Origin: Thalassotalea_F euphylliae
GTDB taxonomy: Bacteria; Pseudomonadota; Gammaproteobacteria; Enterobacterales; Alteromonadaceae
Assembly (NCBI RefSeq): GCF_042682785.1
Contig: NZ_JBHUIB010000001.1
Location: 682,001-746,000, forward strand
Length of the DNA: 64,000 nt
Direction of reading: 5' to 3'
The notes below the pieces were generated by a model that was not told the DNA's origin, made no database searches, and saw only the letters and a program-made list of their open reading frames with translations. The stretch's first letter is position 1. Each line of letters begins with the position of its first letter. The position numbers were made by a program, and so were the translations under genes. Positions 9,836 to 19,332 of the stretch are shown one piece after another.

Positions 9836-12118
9836 ATGCATTTTCCTCATCATAAACTTTGGTTAATAAGCTGCTCGCTGCTCGCATGTTCAAATGCAAT
9901 TGCCCAAGAACCAACTCAAGAACCTGAAAGACTAGTTTGTCCATTACCTTCATTTGAGCAAATTCTCGTACCTAAAAATGCGGCAACTGACGAAGGTGTG
10001 CTGCAAATACTGTCACAAACCTCTGCAATAGAAAAAGACGAAGTTGCCACGTTTACCGGTGGTGTGACATTGGCACGAGATGATCAAGCGATAGTAGCTG
10101 ATGAGTTATCATTTAATCGTTTGTCGAATGAGATCAAAGCGTCTGGCCAAATTCATTTTCAGCAAAACGGTATTAATGTCTTTGCACAAAATTTGGCTGC
10201 AAGCCAAGAAACTAATGCAACATCTTTAGAAAATACATCCTATTACTTGAGTGACTCTCCAGCACATGGCGCTGCTGGTAACATTGTGGTTACCGGTGAT
10301 GGAGATTTGGTATTAGTGGATTCAAGTTTCACTACCTGCCACGGTGAAATTCCAGATTGGCAACTTAAAGCCAGTGAAATATACATTTCTCAAAAAGAGA
10401 ATAAAGGCGAGGCCTATCATGCTCGCTTTGAATTACACGAAATACCCGTATTTTACCTACCCTATTTTTCATTCCCAATTACCGATGAGCGCAAGTCTGG
10501 TCTATTAGAGCCCAAAATTAGCTCATCGGATAAGTCTGGGGTCGAAGTAGAAATTCCTTACTACTGGAATATCGCAGAAAATTATGATGCGACATTTACA
10601 CCGCGCTACATGTCAAAGCGAGGTTTGCAGCTATTAACCGAGTTTCGTTACCTCGTCGATGATCAATATGGCCAGCTAGATCTCGAGTATTTAGATAAAG
10701 ATGACGAAATCACCACCAATGATGATGCCCGCTATTTATGGCGTTATCAGCACATTGGTACATTTTCAGAAAATTTCCGTGCTCATGTAGATTACACGTC
10801 AATAAGTGATGACAATTACCTTGTTGACATTGGCAGTCAGCATTACAACTCTAATGACGCATATCTATACCAAATCGGAGAGCTGGCATATTTTGGCGAT
10901 GGTTGGCAATCCGTGATCAAATTGCAAGATTTTGAAGTACTGGGAAATCATATCCAAAGTTATAAAACCGTGCCTCATATTGAAATTTCCGGGCAACAGC
11001 CGCTCGGCTTTTGGAACGGTACTTTCGATATGTACTCAGAGTTAACTCGCTTTGAAACACCTGATATCAATTTACCAGAAGCAAACCGCTATCACGTAGA
11101 GGCGGGCTTTAACTTCCCGATTAACAGACCAGCGTACTTCTTCAATTCTGAATTCAAGGTATTACAAACCTACTACCAACAAGACCGAATCCCAACCGAT
11201 TCAAATCTCGAAGAAGACGTCAGCCGTACTTTACCTAAAGTGAGATTCCATGGTGGTGTCAACTTTGACCGTTTGTCGACATTGTTTGGTGAGAACTACA
11301 CACAAACGTTAGAGCCACAACTACAATATTTGTATATCCCAGACAAAGATCAATCTGACATTGGCGTGTACGATACCGCTACGCTGCAAGATGATTATGA
11401 AGGCTTGTTCAGGGATAAACGCTTCAGCGGTCTAGACCGAATCGCAGAAGCTAATCAGTACTCTTGGGGTTTGACAACACGCTTCTTAGATGAAGATCAT
11501 GCTGAAAAATTACGGGTGAGTTTAGGCCGAATTGTTTACCTGAATGACAGCAATTTCGCTGCTGATGAGGAACAAGGCATCGCTGAAGATAAATCAGCAC
11601 TTGCTGGTGATGTTTTTCTCCGGGTGAGTGACAAATGGCAGTTTAGTGGCAACATTCAGTACAACACAGACACTAGTGAAACGAATGTTAGCCAAATGAG
11701 TGTTGATTACCGACACAACCGAGACAATCTATTTCAACTAAACCACCGATACGCGAGTAATATTTCTGATACAGAAATTGAGCAACTATCTTTGCTTTCT
11801 AGTGTCAGAATAAACCGAGAGTGGCAATTTGTTGGTCGATACACAGAAGATTTACGCGGCAAGCGCAGCATAGAGAGCTACGCAGGCTTTCAATATGAAA
11901 GCTGTTGTTGGGCTGTTCGCCTAGCGTATCACCGACATATTAACTCGGATATAGAAGAAACCAATTTTGCCGGCGACAACCGCGATGAATTTGATACGGG
12001 ATTCGTGTTACAGTTCGTCATTAAAGGCTTCGGCAATAAGAAATCGTCGCTAAGTACTGAAGATATGTTTAATGCAAGCATCTTTGGTTACAAGCGCCCA
12101 TATTTTCTAAATAATTAA
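9836..12118 (+). CDS. lptD: LPS-assembly protein LptD
   Basis: LptD is the outer-membrane beta-barrel that, with LptE, inserts lipopolysaccharide into the outer leaflet. The 760-residue precursor has a signal peptide (cleavage near residue 23), an OstA/LptA-like periplasmic domain (about 55-170), and a long C-terminal barrel. The four cysteines needed for the interdomain disulfides are present: C35, C168 and the adjacent pair C690-C691. It is the first gene of the plus-strand run lptD-surA-pdxA-rsmA-apaG-apaH, and surA begins 12 bases after its stop. Confidence 0.97.
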   Translation: MHFPHHKLWLISCSLLACSNAIAQEPTQEPERLVCPLPSFEQILVPKNAATDEGVLQILSQTSAIEKDEVATFTGGVTLARDDQAIVADELSFNRLSNEIKASGQIHFQQNGINVFAQNLAASQETNATSLENTSYYLSDSPAHGAAGNIVVTGDGDLVLVDSSFTTCHGEIPDWQLKASEIYISQKENKGEAYHARFELHEIPVFYLPYFSFPITDERKSGLLEPKISSSDKSGVEVEIPYYWNIAENYDATFTPRYMSKRGLQLLTEFRYLVDDQYGQLDLEYLDKDDEITTNDDARYLWRYQHIGTFSENFRAHVDYTSISDDNYLVDIGSQHYNSNDAYLYQIGELAYFGDGWQSVIKLQDFEVLGNHIQSYKTVPHIEISGQQPLGFWNGTFDMYSELTRFETPDINLPEANRYHVEAGFNFPINRPAYFFNSEFKVLQTYYQQDRIPTDSNLEEDVSRTLPKVRFHGGVNFDRLSTLFGENYTQTLEPQLQYLYIPDKDQSDIGVYDTATLQDDYEGLFRDKRFSGLDRIAEANQYSWGLTTRFLDEDHAEKLRVSLGRIVYLNDSNFAADEEQGIAEDKSALAGDVFLRVSDKWQFSGNIQYNTDTSETNVSQMSVDYRHNRDNLFQLNHRYASNISDTEIEQLSLLSSVRINREWQFVGRYTEDLRGKRSIESYAGFQYESCCWAVRLAYHRHINSDIEETNFAGDNRDEFDTGFVLQFVIKGFGNKKSSLSTEDMFNASIFGYKRPYFLNN

Positions 12119-12130
12119 GACTATAGATAG

Positions 12131-13432
12131 ATGAAGAAAACGATTACTGCATTTACTCTACTAACATCATTGTTACTGGGGTTCTCATTACAAGCAAAAG
12201 CAGAAGAAGTATCACTAGACAAGGTTGCGGCTATCGTCAATTCAGGTGTGGTACTTGAGTCTGAAGTACAAGACTTACTAAAAACCATAAAAAATAATGC
12301 TGAGCGCAACGATCAAACGCTCCCATCCGACAACGCATTACGCACACAAGTCATGGATAAACTGATAAACGATAGCCTAATGGTACAAATGGGCGAGCGT
12401 ATGGGTGTACAAGTGAGTGATGCTCAATTAGATGACACGCTAACCAACATGGCGCGCGAAAATAATTTAACGCTGGAACAATTTCGTGATGCATTGATTG
12501 CCGACGGCATTGTCTATGAAAAGTATCGTGAAAGCGTTCGTACCGAGCTAATTTCAGGCGAAGTTCGCCGTGCAAACGTTCGTCGTCGCATCTATATCTC
12601 TCCGCAAGAAGTCGATAACTTAATGGCTGAAATGCAAAGTCAAGAGAGCCTAGACGTTGAATATAACTTAGGTCATATCTTGATTGAGTTCCCACCAGAG
12701 CCAACACAAGAAGACATGAACAAGGCGAAAGTACGCGCCGACAAAGTTATCGAATTGTTAAATGAAGGTTCAGACTTTGCACGTATCGCAATTGCTTCAT
12801 CAGGCGATGCCAATGCGTTAGAAGGTGGTGAGTTAGGCTGGAGAAACATTAACGAATTGCCAACCTTGTTCTCAGAAATCATCGAAGGCAAAGACAAAGG
12901 CACAATTTTAGGCCCTATTCGTACGGGTTTAGGCTTTAGTATCGTCAAGATTTTAGATATTCGTGGGCGACAAGTCGTTGAAGTGGAAGAAGTCCGAGCT
13001 CGTCATATCTTAATTAAGCCATCTATTATTTTAAGTGAAGCAAAAGCGGAGGCTATATTGCAGGGCTTCCTTGAGCAAATCAATGCAGGTGAAGCAGACT
13101 TTGCTGAGTTAGCAAAAGAGCATTCTGAAGGCCCTACTTCAGTGCGCGGAGGTGATTTAGGCTGGGCTGACCCGAATAGTTATGACCCTGCGTTTAGAGA
13201 CGCGCTTGCTCGTATGAAAAAAGACGAATATCACAAGCCATTCCGCTCTTCGTTTGGCTGGCACTTAGTGCAACTTAACGATCGCCGCACTATAGATGCT
13301 TCAAAACAAATGAACGAGAACAGAGCATATCAACTTCTATTTAAACGTAAGTTTGGTATGGAGTCTGCGCGCTGGATGAAAGAAACGCGTGATGAGGCGT
13401 ATATCGAAATTTTTGAAGCGGATAGCGAATAA
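12131..13432 (+). CDS. surA: Periplasmic chaperone/peptidyl-prolyl isomerase SurA
   Basis: SurA escorts outer-membrane proteins, including LptD, across the periplasm. The 433-residue precursor has a signal peptide ending near LQAKA, the N-terminal chaperone domain beginning VSLDKVAAIVNSGVVLESEV, and two parvulin domains (about 172-275 and 285-385), each starting with the ARHILI-type motif (LGHILIEF and ARHILIKP) and containing the GGxLGW motif (GGELGW, GGDLGW). The stop overlaps the pdxA start (TAATG), so the two are translationally coupled. Confidence 0.98.
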   Translation: MKKTITAFTLLTSLLLGFSLQAKAEEVSLDKVAAIVNSGVVLESEVQDLLKTIKNNAERNDQTLPSDNALRTQVMDKLINDSLMVQMGERMGVQVSDAQLDDTLTNMARENNLTLEQFRDALIADGIVYEKYRESVRTELISGEVRRANVRRRIYISPQEVDNLMAEMQSQESLDVEYNLGHILIEFPPEPTQEDMNKAKVRADKVIELLNEGSDFARIAIASSGDANALEGGELGWRNINELPTLFSEIIEGKDKGTILGPIRTGLGFSIVKILDIRGRQVVEVEEVRARHILIKPSIILSEAKAEAILQGFLEQINAGEADFAELAKEHSEGPTSVRGGDLGWADPNSYDPAFRDALARMKKDEYHKPFRSSFGWHLVQLNDRRTIDASKQMNENRAYQLLFKRKFGMESARWMKETRDEAYIEIFEADSE

Positions 13433-14415
13433 TGACCAACCGCATTGCCATAACGCCGGGTGAGCCAGCCGGCATTGGACCTGACCTAGTAATCGCACTT
13501 GCCCAACAAGATTGGGACGCAGAACTAGTTGTCGTAGGTTGTGCAGACCTTCTTAAAGAACGAGCTGCAGCTTTGAACCTTCCATTAGTGCTAAAAGATT
13601 ACAGTGCTGATGATAAGGCAATGCCTCAAAAGGCTGGTACCTTGACAATTTTGTCAATGCCGACAGAAGCACCTGTGGTGCCGGGCCAACTAAACCCAAG
13701 CAACGGTGCATACGTTGTCGATACATTACGCGTTGCCAGCGAGAAAAATATGTCTGGCGAGTTTGATGCTGTAGTAACGGGTCCGGTGCACAAAGGCTTA
13801 ATAAACCAAGCTGGTATCGCATTCAGCGGACACACCGAATACTTTGCCCACCAGGCAAACTGTTCAGACGTGGTCATGATGTTAGCAACACCCGGCTTAC
13901 GTGTCGCATTAGTGACTACTCACATACCTCTCGCCTACGTATCTAAAGCGATTACTACCGAAAGACTGCAAAAAGTAACCCGAATCCTTCATCAAGATCT
14001 CCGCGATAAATTTGGTTTAAAACATCCAACTATTTATGCATGTGGTATTAACCCGCACGCTGGTGAAGATGGCCACCTGGGGCGGGAAGAAATTGAAGTG
14101 ATGAATCCCGCATTTGCGGAATTACGCAATGAAGGCATTAATGTCATTGGTCCTTTGCCTGCTGATACTATTTTCCAAGAAAAGTATTTAGAAAACGCTG
14201 ATGCCATCTTAACCATGTATCATGACCAAGGTTTGCCCGTGTTAAAATACAAAGGTTTTGGTCAGTCGGTAAATATCACATTAGGGTTACCTTTTATTCG
14301 CACTTCTGTGGACCATGGCACTGCACTTGAGTTAGCGGGAACTAATGAAGCAGATACAGGTAGCTTCATTGAAGCGTTAACCACAGCAATTGATTTAGCT
14401 AAAAATAAAGCATGA
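13432..14415 (+). CDS. pdxA: 4-hydroxythreonine-4-phosphate dehydrogenase PdxA
   Basis: PdxA oxidises 4-phosphohydroxy-L-threonine in the DXP-dependent pyridoxal phosphate pathway. The 327-residue protein carries the family hallmarks: N-terminal ITPGEPAGIGPDL, VVTGPVHKG, the metal-binding His in SGHTEYFA, ACGINPHAGEDGHLG, and MYHDQGLPVLKY near the C-terminus. It overlaps surA at its start and rsmA at its end (ATGA, 4 bases), matching the conserved gammaproteobacterial gene order. Confidence 0.98.
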   Translation: MTNRIAITPGEPAGIGPDLVIALAQQDWDAELVVVGCADLLKERAAALNLPLVLKDYSADDKAMPQKAGTLTILSMPTEAPVVPGQLNPSNGAYVVDTLRVASEKNMSGEFDAVVTGPVHKGLINQAGIAFSGHTEYFAHQANCSDVVMMLATPGLRVALVTTHIPLAYVSKAITTERLQKVTRILHQDLRDKFGLKHPTIYACGINPHAGEDGHLGREEIEVMNPAFAELRNEGINVIGPLPADTIFQEKYLENADAILTMYHDQGLPVLKYKGFGQSVNITLGLPFIRTSVDHGTALELAGTNEADTGSFIEALTTAIDLAKNKA

Positions 14416-15221
14416 ACAAAAATACCCATTTAGGTCACCAAGCTAAAAAACGCTTTGGGCAAAACTTCCTTCACAATGATGCCGTTATCAGCCGTATCGT
14501 TGATGCTATTCACCCACAGTCTGGTGAAAATTTAATTGAAATAGGTCCAGGTTTAGGTGCTTTGACCGAACCAGTTGTAGAACGAGCGGGAGATTTGTCT
14601 GTTGTCGAGCTAGACAGAGACTTGGCAGAAAGACTTCGTCATCACCCATTTTTAGCCAAACACCTTACTATCCATGAAATTGATGCGTTGAAGTTTGATT
14701 TCTCGCAATTGGCGAAAGCCGATCAACCTATGCGTATCTTTGGTAACTTGCCTTACAACATTTCAACTCCCCTAATTTTTCACTTGTTGACATTTAAAGA
14801 CCTAGTCAAAGACATGCACTTTATGTTGCAAAAAGAGGTTGTTGATAGAATGGCTGCCCAGCCAAATACTAAAGCTTATGGTCGACTATCAATCATGACG
14901 CAGTATCAATGTCAGGTTATGTCCGTAATGGAAATTGGACCAGAGCACTTTAAACCAGCACCTAAGGTAGATTCTGCTATAGTTCGATTGATTCCTCACA
15001 CGGAAATAAAAAATCCAGTAAATTCTTTGGAAACGTTAAACCATGTCTGCGTAACGGCATTTAATCAGCGTCGAAAAACTATTCGAAATAGCTTTAAAGA
15101 GATGATTAGTGCAGAAGAAATCGAATCGCTAGGTTTATCTCCCACATTGCGCCCTGAAAACCTTACTATCGATAACTTTATTGCTATCGCTAATTTTGTT
15201 GATCACAAAAAAACACAGTAG
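14412..15221 (+). CDS. rsmA: 16S rRNA dimethyladenosine transferase RsmA (KsgA)
   Basis: RsmA dimethylates A1518 and A1519 of 16S rRNA late in 30S assembly. In the 269-residue protein the N-terminal KKRFGQNFLHN motif, the SAM-binding IEIGPGLGALTEP loop, the acidic VVELDRDLAERL strand and the catalytic FGNLPYNIST motif are all present. The C-terminal helical domain is complete. It overlaps pdxA by 4 bases and precedes apaG by 8 bases. Confidence 0.98.
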   Translation: MNKNTHLGHQAKKRFGQNFLHNDAVISRIVDAIHPQSGENLIEIGPGLGALTEPVVERAGDLSVVELDRDLAERLRHHPFLAKHLTIHEIDALKFDFSQLAKADQPMRIFGNLPYNISTPLIFHLLTFKDLVKDMHFMLQKEVVDRMAAQPNTKAYGRLSIMTQYQCQVMSVMEIGPEHFKPAPKVDSAIVRLIPHTEIKNPVNSLETLNHVCVTAFNQRRKTIRNSFKEMISAEEIESLGLSPTLRPENLTIDNFIAIANFVDHKKTQ

Positions 15222-15229
15222 CTTTTAAT

Positions 15230-15619
15230 ATGCAGTTATCCTCTTCAAACGACACATCTATCGACATTCGTATTGCGACCAATTACTTGCGTCAACAATC
15301 AACGCCCGAAAATAACGAATATGTGTTCAGTTACACTATCAGCATCACCAACAACGGTGATGCGCCAGCACAACTTATGAGTAGACGCTGGATTATTACG
15401 GATGCCAATGGCGATGAGTCTTACGTTGAGGGCGAGGGTGTCGTTGGCAAACAGCCATTAATTGGACCAGGAGAAACACACACATATACCAGTGGCTCGG
15501 TCTTTAAGACACCAATCGGTACGATGCATGGTCAATATCAGATGAAACGCTTGAACGGTGAGACATTCTGGGCAAATATTCCAGTATTCCGATTATCGGT
15601 TCCAAATATTCTTAATTAA
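15230..15619 (+). CDS. apaG: ApaG (Co2+/Mg2+ efflux-associated protein)
   Basis: This 129-residue protein is a full-length ApaG, a fibronectin-III-like beta-sandwich of uncertain function historically linked to cobalt resistance and magnesium efflux. Recognisable family segments are EYVFSYTISITNNGD, SRRWIITDANG, the GVVGKQPLIGPGE turn and the TPIGTMHGQYQM strand. It sits between rsmA and apaH as in E. coli and probably shares their transcript. Confidence 0.95.
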   Translation: MQLSSSNDTSIDIRIATNYLRQQSTPENNEYVFSYTISITNNGDAPAQLMSRRWIITDANGDESYVEGEGVVGKQPLIGPGETHTYTSGSVFKTPIGTMHGQYQMKRLNGETFWANIPVFRLSVPNILN

Positions 15620-15620
15620 C

Positions 15621-16436
15621 ATGGCGCTATATTTAGTAGGCGATATTCAAGGGTGCTTTGATGAGCTTGAAGCACTCCTTACTAAAGTAAAGTTCTCCCC
15701 AAACAAAGATCAACTCTGGCTTGCTGGCGACCTTGTTGCTCGCGGTCCCAAATCCCTCGAAACACTAGAATTTGTCAAATCTCTGGGCGAGAGCGCAAAA
15801 TTTGTGTTGGGTAATCACGACCTCCATTTACTTGCCATCGCCGCAGGTATGAAAAAAGCAAAAAGCTCAGATAAACTTACTGCCCTACTAAACGCACCAA
15901 ATTTAACGTCTATAACGGACTGGCTGGCACAACAGCCTTTACTGCTGCAAATACCTAATGACAATGCTTATATGTCTCACGCCGGTTTATCCCCTCAGTG
16001 GACTGTTAAACAAGCCGTTAAACAAGCCGCTTTTGCTCACAAAAAACTATCTGGTGCAAAACGTGATAAGTGGCTCTCAGTTATGTACGGTGAAGATCCT
16101 AACGACTGGCAACTCGTTCAAACAAAAGAGCAGCGCTTCCGTTACACCATAAATGCCTTTACACGCATGCGTTACTGTTTCAACGACGGCACGTTAGACT
16201 TTACCTGTAAAGAGCAAATCAAAAATGCCCCCTCCGCACTTAAGCCTTGGTTTGAGCTCACTAAGCTAGGAAAAACAAAATGGGTGTTCGGTCATTGGGC
16301 CGCATTGATGGGCGATTGTTCAAGAAAAAATGTCTATGCACTTGATACTGGATGTGTCTGGGGAGGGCATTTGTCAATGCTTCGTTGGGAAGATAAGCAG
16401 CTGTTTACAGAAAGTTCACATTTAATTGACAGCTAG
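15621..16436 (+). CDS. apaH: Symmetrical bis(5'-nucleosyl)-tetraphosphatase ApaH
   Basis: ApaH cleaves Ap4A to two ADP and also removes Np4 caps from RNA. ATG 15621, one base after the apaG stop, gives 271 residues starting MALYLVGDIQGC; the open frame upstream only overlaps apaG in another phase. Metallophosphoesterase motifs are GDIQGC (8-13), GDLVARGP and GNHDLH, with the C-terminal FGHWA and ALDTGCVWGG blocks. The first motif has Gln where E. coli has His, a variant I recall as common in ApaH of other Gammaproteobacteria. It is the last gene of the operon. Confidence 0.97.
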   Translation: MALYLVGDIQGCFDELEALLTKVKFSPNKDQLWLAGDLVARGPKSLETLEFVKSLGESAKFVLGNHDLHLLAIAAGMKKAKSSDKLTALLNAPNLTSITDWLAQQPLLLQIPNDNAYMSHAGLSPQWTVKQAVKQAAFAHKKLSGAKRDKWLSVMYGEDPNDWQLVQTKEQRFRYTINAFTRMRYCFNDGTLDFTCKEQIKNAPSALKPWFELTKLGKTKWVFGHWAALMGDCSRKNVYALDTGCVWGGHLSMLRWEDKQLFTESSHLIDS

Positions 16437-16489
16437 GCTGCTGATTTTCAAAGAATCGCATCTTTTAATGAAAAACATTTTTCGCTTGT

Positions 16490-16495
16490 TATAAT
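16490..16495 (+). promoter_or_regulatory. Candidate -10 box (TATAAT) upstream of the chemoreceptor gene
   Basis: A perfect TATAAT lies 125 bases upstream of the chemoreceptor start. No close match to TTGACA is found 16-18 bases before it, so this is a tentative sigma-70-type promoter call based on the -10 alone. Confidence 0.35.
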
Positions 16496-16619
16496 GTGGA
16501 AATATTACTAAATTTAAATCAATTTCTGTCGATACCTACAAAAGGATTTGTCTAATAATTTCGACAATTTTGAATGCTTTAGTTCAACCAAACTACTCTA
16601 ATTCTAAACGGTGGTGTCT

Positions 16620-18638
16620 ATGAATTTAACTGTTGCGGTAAAGATCATTGGTGGGTTTACCATACTCGCATTCCTTTTGGTGGTAACCAGTGTATCTTCA
16701 TTGTTAAATCTTAATGCTGTACACGACTCTACATCAGAAGTGAGCGAGCTTGCTATCCCCACATTGGCGGGCAGTAATCAACTGACTGTTGAGCTTACCC
16801 AAATGGGTAATTTAACGCTTCGAGGGTACTATCAGTCAGAGCTCGAACCATTGGCTGCAAACAAACAATCTTTTGATGAAGCAAACGTTAAGTTTACAAA
16901 TGAACTTAAGACGTTAAAAGGCGTTGTTCAGCAAGAAAGCGCGCTAATTAGCAACTTACGTAAGGTAGACAGCGTTTATGATTCTTTTAATCAAAACGTC
17001 ACGTCGGTTTTTGCCAACCGACAACTTGCTATTGAAAGTGCTTCAACACTTACTGAAAACGTAGACAACCTAGAAGAAATCGCAGATGACGCTGCAACCT
17101 TACTGCTTGACTTGGCTGACCACGATTTAGCAGATACAGAGCTACAACGTGCTGTAGACATGGGCGAAGTGATTGAAACATCATTGAACAGTATCGTTAG
17201 CTCGGCATTCGAGTATCGTGATGCGTTGGACGCCTCGAGCGTTGATATTGTTGCTAGCGAAATAAGTAATACCTACACAGAGTTAAATCGCAACCTTGGT
17301 GACGTGCTGAGCGAACTGAACAGCGCAGGTGCAGAAGATGAAGCATCAGATCTGGAAGATGCATACAGCCAAATTAAATCATTGGTTGGTGAGACAGGTT
17401 CTTTATTCGCAGACAAGGCCTCACAATTGAATGCTATCGCTCAAGCGACATCATCACTAAGCGCCGCAGAGAGTGATATCGCAAGCGCAAACGCTATTCT
17501 TGCCAAACAAGTTAGCCTAGCAAATGACACAACAAACCAGAAAAATCAGGAAGTTGAAGATTCAGTAAGTGGTGGTAACTCACAAACTATTGTCATCATG
17601 ATTATTTCTATTATTGCAGCAGTCGTCATTACCCGCGTTACGTTACTGAGCATTACACGTCCACTATCACGTGTTAACGAAATGCTAAACGTCGTGGCTT
17701 CTGGTGATTTATCTCGTAAGCTTGACGACTCAGGTAAAGACGAATTTGCACAGCTTTCTCGCAACTGTAATGCCTTAATTGATAGCTTACGCAGCCTAAT
17801 CCAAGGTATTGTGAGTCGCTCGACTCAATTAGCAGCAGCGGCAGAGGAAACTTCAGCGGTTACCGCACAGAGCACTACGGCTATTGAAGAGCAACGTAAT
17901 CAGGTTGAGCAAGCGGCCTCTGCGACAACGCAAATGAGTAGCACGAGTCAGAGCGTACTTTCGAGTGCAAACGACGCGCTAGGTGAGATTAAGCAAGCAG
18001 ATGACGAAGCGGAACGTGTTAAGACAATATCCAACAAAAACCGTGAAACTATCCAACTACTTGCTCAAGAAGTTGAATCAGCGTCGCAAGTTATCAATAA
18101 ACTGCAGCAAGACAGCGCCTCAATTGGCGGCATCTTAGACGTTATTCGTGGCATTGCAGAACAAACTAACTTACTTGCACTTAACGCGGCTATTGAGGCG
18201 GCACGTGCGGGTGAGCAAGGTCGTGGTTTCGCGGTTGTAGCTGACGAAGTTCGTACGCTAGCAAGCCGTACCCAAGAATCTACACAAGAGATTCAAAATA
18301 TGATTGAAGTACTTCAATCAGGTGCAGAAAAAGCTGTATCAGTAATGGATACCGGTAAATCACAAGCAGCGAATTGTGTTGAGCAAAGTGAGAATGCAGA
18401 TAAAGCGCTTGAGACTATCACGCATGCTGTTCATGAAGCATTTGACCGTAGTTCACAAATCGCAACAGCAGCTGAAGAACAAAGCGTGGTTGCCCATGAG
18501 ATCAGTGAAAACTTAGAGTCGATTGTAACTATTGCTGAGCAAACAACAGCGGGCTCACAGCAGACAGCTTCTTCAAGCAGTGAAGTAGCGCGTTTAGCAG
18601 AAGAGCTTCAACAATCAGTTCAGGAATTCAAACTGTAA
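16620..18638 (+). CDS. Methyl-accepting chemotaxis protein
   Basis: This membrane chemoreceptor signals to CheA/CheW. From ATG 16620 it is 672 residues; the GTG codons just upstream fall within the GGTGG stretch that probably serves as SD. The order is TM1 (about 7-30), a helical periplasmic sensor (about 31-320, four-helix-bundle type), TM2 (about 322-345), a HAMP domain, and the cytoplasmic signalling domain. The hairpin tip is conserved: EQTNLLALNAAIEAARAGE, then GRGFAVVADEVR. No CheB/CheR tethering pentapeptide is seen at the C-terminus. The ligand is unknown. It is a single gene ending in a strong terminator. Confidence 0.95.
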   Translation: MNLTVAVKIIGGFTILAFLLVVTSVSSLLNLNAVHDSTSEVSELAIPTLAGSNQLTVELTQMGNLTLRGYYQSELEPLAANKQSFDEANVKFTNELKTLKGVVQQESALISNLRKVDSVYDSFNQNVTSVFANRQLAIESASTLTENVDNLEEIADDAATLLLDLADHDLADTELQRAVDMGEVIETSLNSIVSSAFEYRDALDASSVDIVASEISNTYTELNRNLGDVLSELNSAGAEDEASDLEDAYSQIKSLVGETGSLFADKASQLNAIAQATSSLSAAESDIASANAILAKQVSLANDTTNQKNQEVEDSVSGGNSQTIVIMIISIIAAVVITRVTLLSITRPLSRVNEMLNVVASGDLSRKLDDSGKDEFAQLSRNCNALIDSLRSLIQGIVSRSTQLAAAAEETSAVTAQSTTAIEEQRNQVEQAASATTQMSSTSQSVLSSANDALGEIKQADDEAERVKTISNKNRETIQLLAQEVESASQVINKLQQDSASIGGILDVIRGIAEQTNLLALNAAIEAARAGEQGRGFAVVADEVRTLASRTQESTQEIQNMIEVLQSGAEKAVSVMDTGKSQAANCVEQSENADKALETITHAVHEAFDRSSQIATAAEEQSVVAHEISENLESIVTIAEQTTAGSQQTASSSSEVARLAEELQQSVQEFKL

Positions 18639-18663
18639 ACTGATAACGAAACAAGCAGATAGC

Positions 18664-18692
18664 AAAAAGCCGCATTATGCGGCTTTTTTTTT
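18664..18692 (+). terminator. Rho-independent terminator of the chemoreceptor gene
   Basis: The sequence has a GCCGCA/TGCGGC stem with a short ATTA-type loop followed by nine T residues, 26 bases after the chemoreceptor stop. Confidence 0.9.
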
Positions 18693-18826
18693 GTGTAATA
18701 CATACCAATTAATTTAACGCTTTATTTCACTTCGACTAATTATACCCAGCATTCCTAAAATATATGCCTAGCGGACAGCTTTTCAAGGTAAGCTAAATTT
18801 ACTTTTCTAAAGTTAGGATCGCCCAT

Positions 18827-19315
18827 ATGCCAATTGATCTTCTTCCTGATCTATGTGATGAATTTGAAGATAACGTTCGAGTCATAGAACTTCCCTTTCA
18901 ACACTTTGGGGAAAAGACTGAGTTCTCGGGCAAAGTTGTCACTGTCAAATGTTTTGAAGACAACTCTGTCGTAAAACAGTTAGTGAATACCCCCGGTAAT
19001 AATCAAGTCATGGTTGTCGATGGTGGCGCATCCATGCGAAGAGCGTTGCTTGGCGATATGTTAGCAGAAGCTGCCGTTAAGAATGGTTGGGCAGGTCTTG
19101 TGATTAGCGGATGCATTCGCGATGTTGCCACAATCAACACGCTTAACCTCGGCGTCAAAGCACTTGGAACAAATCCAATGAAAACGGAAAAGAAAGGTGT
19201 TGGAGAAAAGCATGTCCCAATTACGTTGGCAGGTGTTGAAATTAGCCATGGAGACTGGCTGTACGCCGATTTGAACGGCGTAATCATCTCACCAGTTGAG
19301 TTATCAACAGAATAG
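18827..19315 (+). CDS. RraA family protein (RNase E regulator / HMG-aldolase-like)
   Basis: The 162-residue protein belongs to the RraA family. E. coli RraA inhibits RNase E, whereas other members are class II 4-hydroxy-4-methyl-2-oxoglutarate aldolases with a G-x20-R-D motif. Here VVDGGASMRRALLGD and GWAGLVISGCIRD fit, with G77 followed by R98-D99, so the arginine and metal-ligand Asp of the aldolase type are present; E. coli RraA has R-Q there. The acidic residue expected three positions after D99 is Thr102. Both activities remain possible, and I leave the symbol blank for that reason. It is monocistronic and convergent with folA. Confidence 0.85.
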   Translation: MPIDLLPDLCDEFEDNVRVIELPFQHFGEKTEFSGKVVTVKCFEDNSVVKQLVNTPGNNQVMVVDGGASMRRALLGDMLAEAAVKNGWAGLVISGCIRDVATINTLNLGVKALGTNPMKTEKKGVGEKHVPITLAGVEISHGDWLYADLNGVIISPVELSTE

Positions 19316-19332
19316 CGTTAATGCGCTATTTT
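19311..19332. terminator. Shared hairpin terminator between the RraA-family gene and folA
   Basis: AATAGCG and CGCTATT form a 7-base-pair stem with a 6-base loop, followed by TTTTC; the RraA-family stop codon lies inside the 5' arm. It could serve both convergent genes. Confidence 0.6.
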
